Source: Flavobacteriaceae bacterium (lineage in GTDB: Bacteria > Bacteroidota > Bacteroidia > Flavobacteriales > Flavobacteriaceae). From it: a stretch of 64,000 nucleotides of DNA. Where the stretch lies: contig JABHWD010000020.1 in NCBI GenBank assembly GCA_018657955.1, positions 194,891 through 258,890 on the forward strand, read 5' to 3'. The notes under the pieces are model-generated. The model made no database searches and had not been told where the DNA came from. It worked only from the letters and a program-made list of their open reading frames with translations. Below, one piece after another: positions 42,776-52,573 of this stretch; position 1 is the first letter of the stretch; the number at the start of each line of letters is the position of its first letter. Made by a program: the position numbers and the translations under genes.

Positions 42776-44095
42776 TTGATGTCGTATCTTCCAAACATTA
42801 CGTTTTTTCTTATTTTATTTCTTTCTCTAGGGTATTTTATATCAAATTTTATAAAACTTAGAAGAAATATCAATTTAGGTATTGACTTAGATATTGACCT
42901 ATCAGTCAATCGAAAGCAAAGATGGGCTAATATGGCTAAAATTGCCTTAGGTCAAAGCAAAATGGTAAGAAGACCTATAGTTGGAGCTCTACATGTAATA
43001 GTTTATGTTGGCTTTATAATTATAAATATTGAATTATTAGAAATAGTAATTGATGGTCTAATTGGTACCCATAGAGTTTTTTCAGGTATGGGTGTTTTTT
43101 ACGGGTTTTTAATTGCTTCATTTGAAATATTAGCAGTATTAGTATTAATTGCTGTATCAGTGTTCTGGATAAGAAGGAATATAATTAAAGTTAAAAGATT
43201 TTTTGAAAATTCAATGAAGGGCTGGCCTAAGCTTGATGCAGATCTAATTCTATATTTTGAGATAATATTAATGTCATTATTTCTATTAATGAATACTACT
43301 GATGTTGCTTTTCAAAACATGAATAATGGCAATATTGTTAGCGGCTATATTTATCCACTATTTGAAAACTATTCAGTAGAGGCCCTTCATATGATGGAGA
43401 GAACCTTTTGGTGGATGCATATAATAGGAGTATTGTTGTTTTTAAACTACTTATATTTTTCAAAACACTTACATATACTTTTAGCATTTCCCAATACATT
43501 TTATGCAAGCTTAGAGAATAAAGGGATGATGGGTAATTTAAAAAGTGTTACTAAAGAAGTAAACTTGATGCTTAATGATTCTAGTACTGACCAAGAAGAA
43601 AATTTCGAAGAGAATAGCAATGAAATGATGAAATTTGGTGCTTCGGATGTTTCTGATTTGAATTGGCTCCAATTATTAAATGCATATTCATGCACTGAAT
43701 GTGGTAGATGTACAAGCGTTTGTCCTGCCAATATAACTGGCAAAAAGCTATCTCCTAGAAAAATAATGATGAATACCAGAGATAGGTTAGAAGAAGTAAG
43801 TAGGAATATCGACAAGAATAAAGGATCTTTTGTTAATGATGGGAAGAAATTAATTGATGATTACATTTCTAGAGAAGAATTATGGGCATGTACTTCATGT
43901 AATGCTTGTGTAGAAGAATGCCCAATCAGTATAGATCCTCTTTCAATAATACTTGATATGAGAAGATATTTAGTAATGGAGGAAGCTTCTGCTCCAGCTG
44001 AATTAAATAATATGATGTCAAATATTGAAAATAATGGTGCTCCATGGCCATACAATCAAATGGATAGATTAAATTGGAAAGATGAATCACTATAA
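42776..44095 (+). CDS. (Fe-S)-binding membrane protein, 4Fe-4S dicluster plus heterodisulfide-reductase-like region
   Basis: CTECGRCTSVCPANITGK and CTSCNACVEECPISIDP clusters, several TM segments. Confidence 0.9.
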   Translation: MMSYLPNITFFLILFLSLGYFISNFIKLRRNINLGIDLDIDLSVNRKQRWANMAKIALGQSKMVRRPIVGALHVIVYVGFIIINIELLEIVIDGLIGTHRVFSGMGVFYGFLIASFEILAVLVLIAVSVFWIRRNIIKVKRFFENSMKGWPKLDADLILYFEIILMSLFLLMNTTDVAFQNMNNGNIVSGYIYPLFENYSVEALHMMERTFWWMHIIGVLLFLNYLYFSKHLHILLAFPNTFYASLENKGMMGNLKSVTKEVNLMLNDSSTDQEENFEENSNEMMKFGASDVSDLNWLQLLNAYSCTECGRCTSVCPANITGKKLSPRKIMMNTRDRLEEVSRNIDKNKGSFVNDGKKLIDDYISREELWACTSCNACVEECPISIDPLSIILDMRRYLVMEEASAPAELNNMMSNIENNGAPWPYNQMDRLNWKDESL

Positions 44096-44096
44096 T

Positions 44097-44531
44097 ATGA
44101 GAAAAGAAGAGATAGAGAAAATATTACATAAAAAGGTGAAAGATGGAGAAAAAGTTAGCCCAGTCTTGCCAGAAGGAATAAAAAATTACTTAATAGATGT
44201 TGACGGAACAATTACTGAAGACATTCCTAACGAAGAACCTGATAGGATGGCAACTTGTTTACCATTCACAGATGCATTGCTAACATGTAATAAATGGTTT
44301 GAAGAAGGCCATATGATATGTTTTTTTACCTCAAGATTAGAAGAACATAGAGAGGTAACAGAAATATGGCTAGAGAAACATGGGTTTAAATACCATACTC
44401 TTTTGATGGGTAAACCAAGAGGCGGCAATTATCATTGGATTGATAATCATCTAGTAAAAGCAACCCGATACAATGGAAAATTTACTGATCTAGTAAAAAA
44501 AGAGATTAAAATTGAAGTTTTTGATGAATAA
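44097..44531 (+). CDS. HAD-like/LNS2-like protein (often labelled phosphoheptose isomerase)
   Basis: YLIDVDGTITED motif and CFFTSRLEEHREVTEIWLEKHGF; start set at MRKEEIEKI. Confidence 0.65.
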   Translation: MRKEEIEKILHKKVKDGEKVSPVLPEGIKNYLIDVDGTITEDIPNEEPDRMATCLPFTDALLTCNKWFEEGHMICFFTSRLEEHREVTEIWLEKHGFKYHTLLMGKPRGGNYHWIDNHLVKATRYNGKFTDLVKKEIKIEVFDE

Positions 44532-44539
44532 GATCTAAT

Positions 44540-45331
44540 ATGAGTAATACACTGAAAGTAAATACAATGGCAGATTATATAGCTGCGGGTAAATCACCAG
44601 AAATTTTATTTTGGATTGGCTGTGCTGGTAGTTTTGATGATAGAGCTAAAAAGATTACAAAAGCTTTTGTTAAAATCTTAAACTCTATTAATGTTGATTT
44701 TGCAGTTTTAGGTAAAGAAGAATCTTGTTCAGGAGATCCAGCAAAAAGAGCGGGTAATGAGTTTTTATTTCAAATGCAAGCTGTCTCTAATATAGAAATT
44801 CTTAATTCCTATGATATTAAAACAATCGTAACTACATGTCCGCATTGTTTTAACACACTTAAAAATGAATATCCTTCTTTAGGAGGAAATTATAAAGTAT
44901 ATCACCACACTCAGTTTCTTAAATCATTACTCAATGAAGGAAGATTAAAAATTAAAGGCGGTTCTTATAAGGGAAAAAAAATTACTTATCACGATCCTTG
45001 TTACTTAGGTCGAGCAAATAATGAATACGAAGCCCCAAGGGATTTAATACATAAGCTTGAAGCTGAATTAATTGAAATGAAAAGATGCAAGAAAGACGGG
45101 TTATGTTGTGGTGCAGGAGGAGCACAGATGTTTAAAGATGCTGAAAAAGGAAATAAAGAGATTAATATTGAGAGAACTGAAGATGTAAAAGAGACAAAAG
45201 CTGAAATAGTTGCCACAGGATGTCCTTTTTGCAACACTATGCTTACTGATGGAGCTAAAACAATAGAAGAGGAAAGAAAGATTTCAGTTATGGATATAAG
45301 CGAACTAATAGCCAATGCCCAAGAATTATAA
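44540..45331 (+). CDS. (Fe-S)-binding protein with CCG domains (HdrB/GlcF-like)
   Basis: CAGSFDDRAKKI, TTCPHCFNTLKNEYP, DPCYLGR, CCGAGGAQMF. Confidence 0.92.
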   Translation: MSNTLKVNTMADYIAAGKSPEILFWIGCAGSFDDRAKKITKAFVKILNSINVDFAVLGKEESCSGDPAKRAGNEFLFQMQAVSNIEILNSYDIKTIVTTCPHCFNTLKNEYPSLGGNYKVYHHTQFLKSLLNEGRLKIKGGSYKGKKITYHDPCYLGRANNEYEAPRDLIHKLEAELIEMKRCKKDGLCCGAGGAQMFKDAEKGNKEINIERTEDVKETKAEIVATGCPFCNTMLTDGAKTIEEERKISVMDISELIANAQEL

Positions 45332-45343
45332 ACTGTTTTTTTG

Positions 45344-45823
45344 ATGTATGTAAAGTTTGAAGAATTAGCGGAAGACTCAAGAGTATGGATTTATCAATCC
45401 AGCAGGGATTTAAGTGCACAAGAAATCTCTAAAATAGCAATAGAATTAAAGGTTTTTTTAGAATCCTGGACTTCTCATAACAAACCTATTAAAGCTGCAT
45501 GTCAAATCAAGTATAATAGATTTATTATAATTGCTGTTGATAAAGATTTTGAGACATCTGGCTGTTCAATTGATACATCTGTAGGTTTTATGCGATTATT
45601 AGAAAAAAAATATAAGGTAGATTTACTTGAGAAAATGAATATTGCATATAAAACTGATAATGAGATTAAATACACTTCTCTCGCTGATTTTAAAACTCTG
45701 GTTATAAATAAATTTGTAAATAAAGATACCGTAGTTTTTAATAATTTAGTCTCTACTATTTTTGAATATAACAATTCCTGGGAAACAACTATTAAGAATA
45801 GCTGGCATGGTAGATTCTTATAA
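45344..45823 (+). CDS. Conserved protein of unknown function (commonly mislabelled ABC transporter ATPase)
   Basis: SRVWIYQSSRDLS...CSIDTSVGFMRLLE...WHGRFL; no Walker motifs present. Confidence 0.75.
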   Translation: MYVKFEELAEDSRVWIYQSSRDLSAQEISKIAIELKVFLESWTSHNKPIKAACQIKYNRFIIIAVDKDFETSGCSIDTSVGFMRLLEKKYKVDLLEKMNIAYKTDNEIKYTSLADFKTLVINKFVNKDTVVFNNLVSTIFEYNNSWETTIKNSWHGRFL

Positions 45824-45842
45824 AATAATTTAGTATAGGCAA

Positions 45843-48758
45843 ATGACCAATAGGTTCTACATATTTTTAATAGCATTCTTTTATTGTTCTTTCCTTTTTG
45901 CCCAAAAAAAGGATCCGTTAAAGGCTAAAGACTATCAAGATCAAAAACATTGGGTTGATAGCATATATAACTCTATGACACTTAAAGAAAAGGTTGGTCA
46001 ACTTTTTGTAGTTCAGCTAATGACCAAAAACGACAATAGTGCTAGTCTTTATAAACAAATACATGAACATTCTATTGGTGGGGTTATTTTGTCTAATGGA
46101 TCTCCAATAAAAACAGCAAGTACAACTAATAAAATGCAATCCCTAAGTAAAACCCCATTATTAATTGGAATAGACGGTGAATGGGGGTTAAAAATGCGTA
46201 TAGACTCTACTATGAAATTCCCTTGGAATATGAGTTTAGGTGCATTGAAAGACAATTCATTTATTGAAAAAATAGGAAGTAGCATTGGAAAGCATTGTAA
46301 AAGGATGGGCATTCATATAAATTTCGCTCCAGTTGTAGACATTAACACTAATCCTAAAAATCCAATAATTGGCAACCGGTCATATGGAGAAAATAAGCTT
46401 AATGTAACAAGCAAGGCTGTCTCTTTTACAAAAGGACTACAAAGTCAAGGAATATTAGCATGTGCAAAGCATTTTCCAGGACATGGAGATACATCTAAAG
46501 ACTCACATAAGACATTACCCACAATAGCATTTAAGAAGAAGAGACTTCTTGATGTTGAGTTATATCCATATAAATCATTAATTAAGCAAGATTTAGGGGC
46601 AGTAATGATTGCTCATTTAAATGTACCTAGTCTAGAGCCAAATGCTGATTTTCCTTCATCCTTATCAAAAAATATAGTGACAAATCTTTTAAAAGAAAGA
46701 CTTAAGTTCAGAGGTTTAATTATAACTGATGCACTTGGAATGAAGGGTGTAACTAACTATGATAGTGAAAATATTGATTTGATGGCATTTAAAGCTGGAA
46801 ATGATGTTTTGTTAATGTCAGGAGATATAACCGCAGGTGTTTCTTCAATAGTTAATGCTTATAATAATAACATGATCTCTGAGAAAAGACTTCAACATTC
46901 AGTTAAGAAAATTTTAAAAGCAAAATATAAAGTTGGCTTAAATCGATATAAACCAATAGAGATAAATAACCTAATCTTAGACTTAAACCCAATTAATGAT
47001 AAAGTCTTGAAAGAGGAAGTTGTTTCTAATATAATTACACTACTTAAAAATGACAACCAGGCTACTCCAATCTTAAGCTTAAATAATAATAAAATTGTTC
47101 ATATTCAAACAGGCAGTGATTCTGGAGAAACTTTTAATAACTATTTAAATAAATATTCATCTGTTGATTATATGAAAATTAGTGATTTTAAAACCATAAA
47201 TGATTTGATGGACAAACTAACAGAGTATAATACAGTAATTATAGGTCTTCATCAGCCAAGTAATACACCTTGGGATAAGTATAATTTTACAAGAAAAGAA
47301 CTTCTGTGGATAGATGAAATAAGTAAATCTAAAAATACAATTCTTACGATTTTTGCTAAACCTTATAGTTTAAACAAAGTTTTAAATATTAATACATTTA
47401 AGAGTGTTATTTTATCTTATCAAAATGATAAGATTTTTCAAGAAAAAACTGCTCAAATGATTTTTGGATCCATACCGTTTAATGGTGTAATTCCTGTTAG
47501 CATTGTGGATGAATTTAAAGTAGGAGATGGAATTAAAACCTCTATAATTAACAGGTTATCATATGGCCTTCCTGAATCTGTAAATATAGATTCAAGGAAG
47601 CTTAGTAGAATTGATTCTATAGTAAAAGTTTCTATTGATTCTATGATGACTCCTGGCGTACAATTACTCATAGCAAAGAACTCAAAAGTTATTTTCGATA
47701 AGAGTTATGGAAAATTAAGGTATGATAAAGATAATATGGTGAATTCTACAACTAAATATGATCTAGCATCACTAACAAAAATACTAGTTACGTTACCACT
47801 TATAATGAAGCTTTATGATAATAACGTTTTATCTATAGATTCTAAATTAGGAGAACTTTTACCTTCTTATAAAGAGTCAAATAAATCTGAATTTACTATT
47901 AAAGAAATGTTATCCCATTTTGCATATTTTCAAGCATGGATTCCTTTTTATAAACAAACTATAGACTCAACTACAGGAAAGTTAAAAAGTAATTTATACA
48001 GGAATAACATTGATGAAAACTTTTCTTTAAAAATCAATAATAATATACATCTCATTTCTACATATAAAGACACTATATTAAATCAAATTAAAGAAAGTGA
48101 ATTAATTGATGAAAGGTATAAATACAGTGATTTACCCTATATAATCTTACAGCAATATATTGAGGATTATTATTCTGAAAATCTAGATAATTTATCTCGT
48201 AAATATTTCTTTAATTCAATAGGTGCAAACTCCTTTATGTTTAATCCTGCAAACTCTATAAGTATTGAAAATATTGCGCCTACTGAAATTGATAGTTACT
48301 TTAGAAATCAAGAAGTAGTTGGATATGTACATGATATGGCTGCTGCTATGCTTGGTGGCGTTTCTGGTCATGCTGGTCTTTTTGGAAATTCTAATGATGT
48401 TGCTAAAATAATGCAGATGTATATACAAAATGGAAATTATGGAGGCATCCAATATCTTAAGCCAGAAACAATTAACACTTTCAATACTTGTAATTATTGT
48501 AGTGAAGGTAATCGTCGTGGCATTGGTTTTGACAAACCTCAACTTGAGGATGAAGGACCAACATGTGGATGTGTTTCTATGAATAGCTTTGGTCATTCTG
48601 GATGGACTGGAACATACGCATGGGCAGATCCGGATGAAGAAATTGTATATATTTTCCTATCAAATCGATCTTATCCGAATGATCCTGAAAATAAATTATT
48701 AAATTACAATATTAGAACTGAAATTCAGAGATTGCTTTATGAATCAATTAATAGGTAG
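45843..48758 (+). CDS. GH3 (NagZ-like) domain fused to a serine beta-lactamase-like domain
   Basis: CAKHFPGHGDTSKDSH NagZ-type motif in the first half; SLTK, YSD and HSG motifs in the second half; signal peptide. Confidence 0.9.
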   Translation: MTNRFYIFLIAFFYCSFLFAQKKDPLKAKDYQDQKHWVDSIYNSMTLKEKVGQLFVVQLMTKNDNSASLYKQIHEHSIGGVILSNGSPIKTASTTNKMQSLSKTPLLIGIDGEWGLKMRIDSTMKFPWNMSLGALKDNSFIEKIGSSIGKHCKRMGIHINFAPVVDINTNPKNPIIGNRSYGENKLNVTSKAVSFTKGLQSQGILACAKHFPGHGDTSKDSHKTLPTIAFKKKRLLDVELYPYKSLIKQDLGAVMIAHLNVPSLEPNADFPSSLSKNIVTNLLKERLKFRGLIITDALGMKGVTNYDSENIDLMAFKAGNDVLLMSGDITAGVSSIVNAYNNNMISEKRLQHSVKKILKAKYKVGLNRYKPIEINNLILDLNPINDKVLKEEVVSNIITLLKNDNQATPILSLNNNKIVHIQTGSDSGETFNNYLNKYSSVDYMKISDFKTINDLMDKLTEYNTVIIGLHQPSNTPWDKYNFTRKELLWIDEISKSKNTILTIFAKPYSLNKVLNINTFKSVILSYQNDKIFQEKTAQMIFGSIPFNGVIPVSIVDEFKVGDGIKTSIINRLSYGLPESVNIDSRKLSRIDSIVKVSIDSMMTPGVQLLIAKNSKVIFDKSYGKLRYDKDNMVNSTTKYDLASLTKILVTLPLIMKLYDNNVLSIDSKLGELLPSYKESNKSEFTIKEMLSHFAYFQAWIPFYKQTIDSTTGKLKSNLYRNNIDENFSLKINNNIHLISTYKDTILNQIKESELIDERYKYSDLPYIILQQYIEDYYSENLDNLSRKYFFNSIGANSFMFNPANSISIENIAPTEIDSYFRNQEVVGYVHDMAAAMLGGVSGHAGLFGNSNDVAKIMQMYIQNGNYGGIQYLKPETINTFNTCNYCSEGNRRGIGFDKPQLEDEGPTCGCVSMNSFGHSGWTGTYAWADPDEEIVYIFLSNRSYPNDPENKLLNYNIRTEIQRLLYESINR

Positions 48759-48761
48759 ATT

Positions 48762-49898
48762 ATGAAAATAGGTATTGTTTGTTATCCAACATTTGGGGGT
48801 AGTGGAGTTTTGGCTACTGAATTAGGTATAGAACTCTCTAAAAAGGGTTATGAGATTCATTTTATAACCTATAATCAACCTGTAAAATTAGAGCTATTAA
48901 GTAATAAAGTTCATTATCATGAGGTAATGGTTCCAGATTACCCACTTTTTCACTATCAACCATATGAATTAGCATTATCTACAAAGGTTGTTGATATGGT
49001 TAAGAAACATGAAATTGAATTACTGCATGTACATTATGCAATTCCTCATGCCTATGCAGCGTATATGGCTAAAAATATGTTAAAACATGAAGGAATAAAT
49101 ATTCCTGTTGTTACAACATTACATGGAACAGACATAACATTAGTTGGAAGTCATCCATCTTATAAGGCTGCAGTTAAATTTAGTATTAACAAATCTGATG
49201 CTGTTACTGCCGTATCTGAAAGCCTAAAAAGAGATACGGAAGAGTTGTTTAGTATAGATACAAACATAGAGGTTATTCCTAATTTCATTAATCTAGAAAA
49301 ATACCCTTTAGAAAGGAAAGAAAAAACCAGAAGCATAGTAGCAGAAAATGATGAGAAGGTAATTTGTCATATAAGTAATTTTAGGGAGGTTAAAAGGATA
49401 GATGATGTTATTAATATCTTCCATAATATAAATAAAAAAATACCTTCAAAACTAATGATGGTAGGAGAGGGGCCTGAAAAGGCGAATGCTGAAAAATTAT
49501 GTAAAAAATTAAAAATTAAAGACAATGTTTTTTTCTTTGGAAATACTAATGAGACTATTAATATATTAACCTTTAGTGACCTTTTTTTACTACCTTCAAG
49601 TACAGAAAGTTTTGGATTAGCAGCGCTTGAAGCTATGGCTTCATTTGTTCCTGTAATTTCAACAAATGCAGGAGGGTTACCAGAAGTTAATATTAATGGA
49701 GTTTCTGGTTATATGAGTAATGTAGGGGATATAGATGATATGGTTAATAATTCATTGAAAATTTTATCTAACCATAAGGTTAACAATGAATTCAAAGAAA
49801 ATGCACGAAAACAAGCTGAGAAATACAATATCCATAAAATAGTTCCCTTTTATGAGAGCATCTATATAGCAGCCATGAATAAAGTAAACAAACAATGA
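48762..49898 (+). CDS. bshA: N-acetyl-alpha-D-glucosaminyl L-malate synthase (bacillithiol)
   Basis: IGIVCYPTFGGSGVLATELG, LHGTDITLVG, SSTESFGLAALEAMA. Confidence 0.92.
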   Translation: MKIGIVCYPTFGGSGVLATELGIELSKKGYEIHFITYNQPVKLELLSNKVHYHEVMVPDYPLFHYQPYELALSTKVVDMVKKHEIELLHVHYAIPHAYAAYMAKNMLKHEGINIPVVTTLHGTDITLVGSHPSYKAAVKFSINKSDAVTAVSESLKRDTEELFSIDTNIEVIPNFINLEKYPLERKEKTRSIVAENDEKVICHISNFREVKRIDDVINIFHNINKKIPSKLMMVGEGPEKANAEKLCKKLKIKDNVFFFGNTNETINILTFSDLFLLPSSTESFGLAALEAMASFVPVISTNAGGLPEVNINGVSGYMSNVGDIDDMVNNSLKILSNHKVNNEFKENARKQAEKYNIHKIVPFYESIYIAAMNKVNKQ

Positions 49899-51295
49899 AA
49901 AGAAAAGATTTTTTAAAATTAAGTTCCGCTTCAGCCCTTTTTCTAGGTCTTAATCCAGATAGACTAGATGCCTCTAGTATTGAAGAATCACATGATTTAA
50001 TTGATAAAAACTCTCATTATATGGGTAATTATTCTGCTCCTAAACTTAAGACAGTAAGAGTAGCATTTATTGGAGTTGGAGCAAGAGGTACTGGTCATGC
50101 GAGACAGATTGCAACAATAGAAGGAACAGAAGTGGTAGCTATTAGTGACTTATATCAAGATTTAGCGCAAAGATCTATAGATAATTGTAAAGAGATTGGA
50201 AAAGGAGAAAGACATAATGAAATAGCCATTTATTATGGAGGTGAAGATAAATGGAAATTGATGCTAAAAGAAGTAAAACCTGATGTGGTTTTTATTTCTA
50301 CTAACTGGAGTAATCATGCTCCAATGGTAATTGAAGCTATGAATAGTGGGGCTCACGCATTTGTTGAAGTTCCTATGGCCACAACTATTGAAGATATGTG
50401 GAAAATTATAAACACATCAGAAAGAACAAGAAAACATTGCATGATGATGGAGAATGTTAATTATGGAAGGGATGAGCTGATGTATTTAAATATGTGTAGA
50501 AAAGGAGTAATAGGAGATTTTTTACATGCAGAAGCAGCATATATACATGAGTTAAGATTTCAGATGGAAGAACAAGAAAGAGGTACTGGTTCATGGAGAA
50601 CACATCAATATGCAAAAGGAAGGGGTAATTTATATCCTACTCATGGTCTAGGTCCAGTAGCTCAATACATGAATCTAGCCAGAGGTGATGATAATTTTAA
50701 CACCTTAATCTCTTATTCAACACCAGCCTTGGGAAGAAAATTGTATGCAGAGAAAAACTATCCAGCTAATCATAAATGGAATAAACTTGACTATAAAAAT
50801 GGAGATCTAAACACCTCAATAATAAAAACAAGCGTAGGAAGAACCGTAATGGTTCAGTGGGATGAAACTAGTCCACGACCATATTCTAGACATAATTTAA
50901 TACAGGGAACTAAAGGAACACTAGCTGGTTTTCCTACTCGTGTTGCACTTGAAGGTGGAGTTGAAGGTGTTACTAAAAACCATCATTCTTGGGCACAAGG
51001 AAAGGATTTAGAAGTATTATATGAAAAATATGATCATCCACTCTATAAAAGATTAGGCACCTTGGCTAAAAAAATGGGCGGACATGGAGGTATGGATTTT
51101 ATGATGAGATATCGAATAATTGAATGTCTTAGGAATGGTAAGCCTTTAGATCAAAATATGTATGAAGGATGTTTTTGGAGTGCAGTAACACCTCTTAGTG
51201 CAAAATCTATTGAAGATGGTGGTGCACCACAGAGATTTCCTGATTTTACAAGAGGAAATTGGAAAACAACTAATCCTTTATCTATCATTTCATAG
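49895..51295 (+). CDS. Gfo/Idh/MocA family protein, GH109-like
   Basis: GVGARGTGHARQIATIEGTEVVAISDLY; ENVNYGRDELMYLNMCRKGVIGDFLHAEAAYIHELR; NLYPTHGLGPVAQYMNLARGDDNF. Confidence 0.85.
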   Translation: MKRKDFLKLSSASALFLGLNPDRLDASSIEESHDLIDKNSHYMGNYSAPKLKTVRVAFIGVGARGTGHARQIATIEGTEVVAISDLYQDLAQRSIDNCKEIGKGERHNEIAIYYGGEDKWKLMLKEVKPDVVFISTNWSNHAPMVIEAMNSGAHAFVEVPMATTIEDMWKIINTSERTRKHCMMMENVNYGRDELMYLNMCRKGVIGDFLHAEAAYIHELRFQMEEQERGTGSWRTHQYAKGRGNLYPTHGLGPVAQYMNLARGDDNFNTLISYSTPALGRKLYAEKNYPANHKWNKLDYKNGDLNTSIIKTSVGRTVMVQWDETSPRPYSRHNLIQGTKGTLAGFPTRVALEGGVEGVTKNHHSWAQGKDLEVLYEKYDHPLYKRLGTLAKKMGGHGGMDFMMRYRIIECLRNGKPLDQNMYEGCFWSAVTPLSAKSIEDGGAPQRFPDFTRGNWKTTNPLSIIS

Positions 51296-51319
51296 ATAGT
51301 TTTTACTACCCAAACAAGC

Positions 51320-51673
51320 TTAATTGTTTTCAAGTGAATCACCAAATGCTTCACCTATTTCTTTTAAATTCTTTGCTGTTTCACAATTATCAAGTAAATA
51401 TGCTTGAAATTCATCTTCATCATATTTCTTATTGATAATTGCTAATTCCAAAGCCATAGATTCCATTTTTGATTTTACTTTACTTAGTTTTTTGTATGCT
51501 TCCTTCTTTGATTCTTCATCACCAAATGATGATTTCAGACCTAATTGAATAACTTCCGGCATAAGTTCAGCTGTTTCAGCTATTAATTCACAAGCTTTTT
51601 GTGCATCTGATTCCATATTTGAACAAGAAGAAAATGCTACAAAAATCAATGTTATAAGTATTAGTTTTTTCAT
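51320..51673 (-). CDS. Small lipoprotein, unknown function
   Basis: MKKLILITLIFVAFSSCSN lipobox; helical remainder. Confidence 0.7.
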   Translation of the reverse strand: MKKLILITLIFVAFSSCSNMESDAQKACELIAETAELMPEVIQLGLKSSFGDEESKKEAYKKLSKVKSKMESMALELAIINKKYDEDEFQAYLLDNCETAKNLKEIGEAFGDSLENN

Positions 51674-51675
51674 AA

Positions 51676-52569
51676 TTATTCGTTTTTAGTTAAAAAATCT
51701 TTATAATCTATAGATGGATCATAATCCATGTCAGTTTTTATTGAATGTAGCTCACTTCTTGAATCTTTTGATTTGATTATTGGAAAAAACAACTGAACAT
51801 ACCATGGTTCTTTCATTTTATTCCATGCTCCAAAACGTGTGGGATATTTTCTGGTAATCTTAGCTGTTCCAAATAAAACATCCCAAAAAAACAATAAGTT
51901 TCCATAGTTTCCATTTGGATTTGATACGCCATCTTCAGCAGTTAATCCATGATGAGCATAATGAGTGCAAGGAGTCGAAATGGTTCTTTCTACAATCCAA
52001 GCTAATGGATGTAAAATTTTATACTTATATAAAAATCTATCCCATTTTATTTCACTGTGAGCAAGTAATATTATAGAAACCTTAATTGGAACATAGTAAA
52101 GATAAACTTCTATCATTCCTGAGAATATCAAGACAGCTGAAAACCATATTCCAGGCATAAAAGCATAATATAAAAAAGCATTTCTATAGGTTACCAGCAC
52201 ACCCATTTCTTCAACAACGTGATGAGGTCTGTGAAGTTTCCACATAAAAGCATTTTCATGTGAAAATCTATGCCATAAATACTGAGTAAGATCATCAAAG
52301 ATTAAAAAAGCTAAAATATGCCATAAGAAAAATGAACTAATAAAATAGTCTTCGTAAAAAGGAAACCATAAACCCATTAAAAATATAACAAAAGTTAAAA
52401 TAGCAGGTTGAATTAATGTTGGAAGTATAGTTAAACATACTAATTCAATTGTGAGGTCATTTTTTGATCTTTTATCATCAAAATATAATCCCCCAAGAGA
52501 TTCAATAATTCCAAGAATTAATACTACTAAAACAGGAATTAATTTACTTATACTTTCTGCTTCTATCAT
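51676..52569 (-). CDS. Sterol desaturase / fatty acid hydroxylase family protein
   Basis: HRFSHE, HRPHHV and HYAHHG histidine boxes in a polytopic protein. Confidence 0.9.
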   Translation of the reverse strand: MIEAESISKLIPVLVVLILGIIESLGGLYFDDKRSKNDLTIELVCLTILPTLIQPAILTFVIFLMGLWFPFYEDYFISSFFLWHILAFLIFDDLTQYLWHRFSHENAFMWKLHRPHHVVEEMGVLVTYRNAFLYYAFMPGIWFSAVLIFSGMIEVYLYYVPIKVSIILLAHSEIKWDRFLYKYKILHPLAWIVERTISTPCTHYAHHGLTAEDGVSNPNGNYGNLLFFWDVLFGTAKITRKYPTRFGAWNKMKEPWYVQLFFPIIKSKDSRSELHSIKTDMDYDPSIDYKDFLTKNE

Positions 52570-52573
52570 GTTT

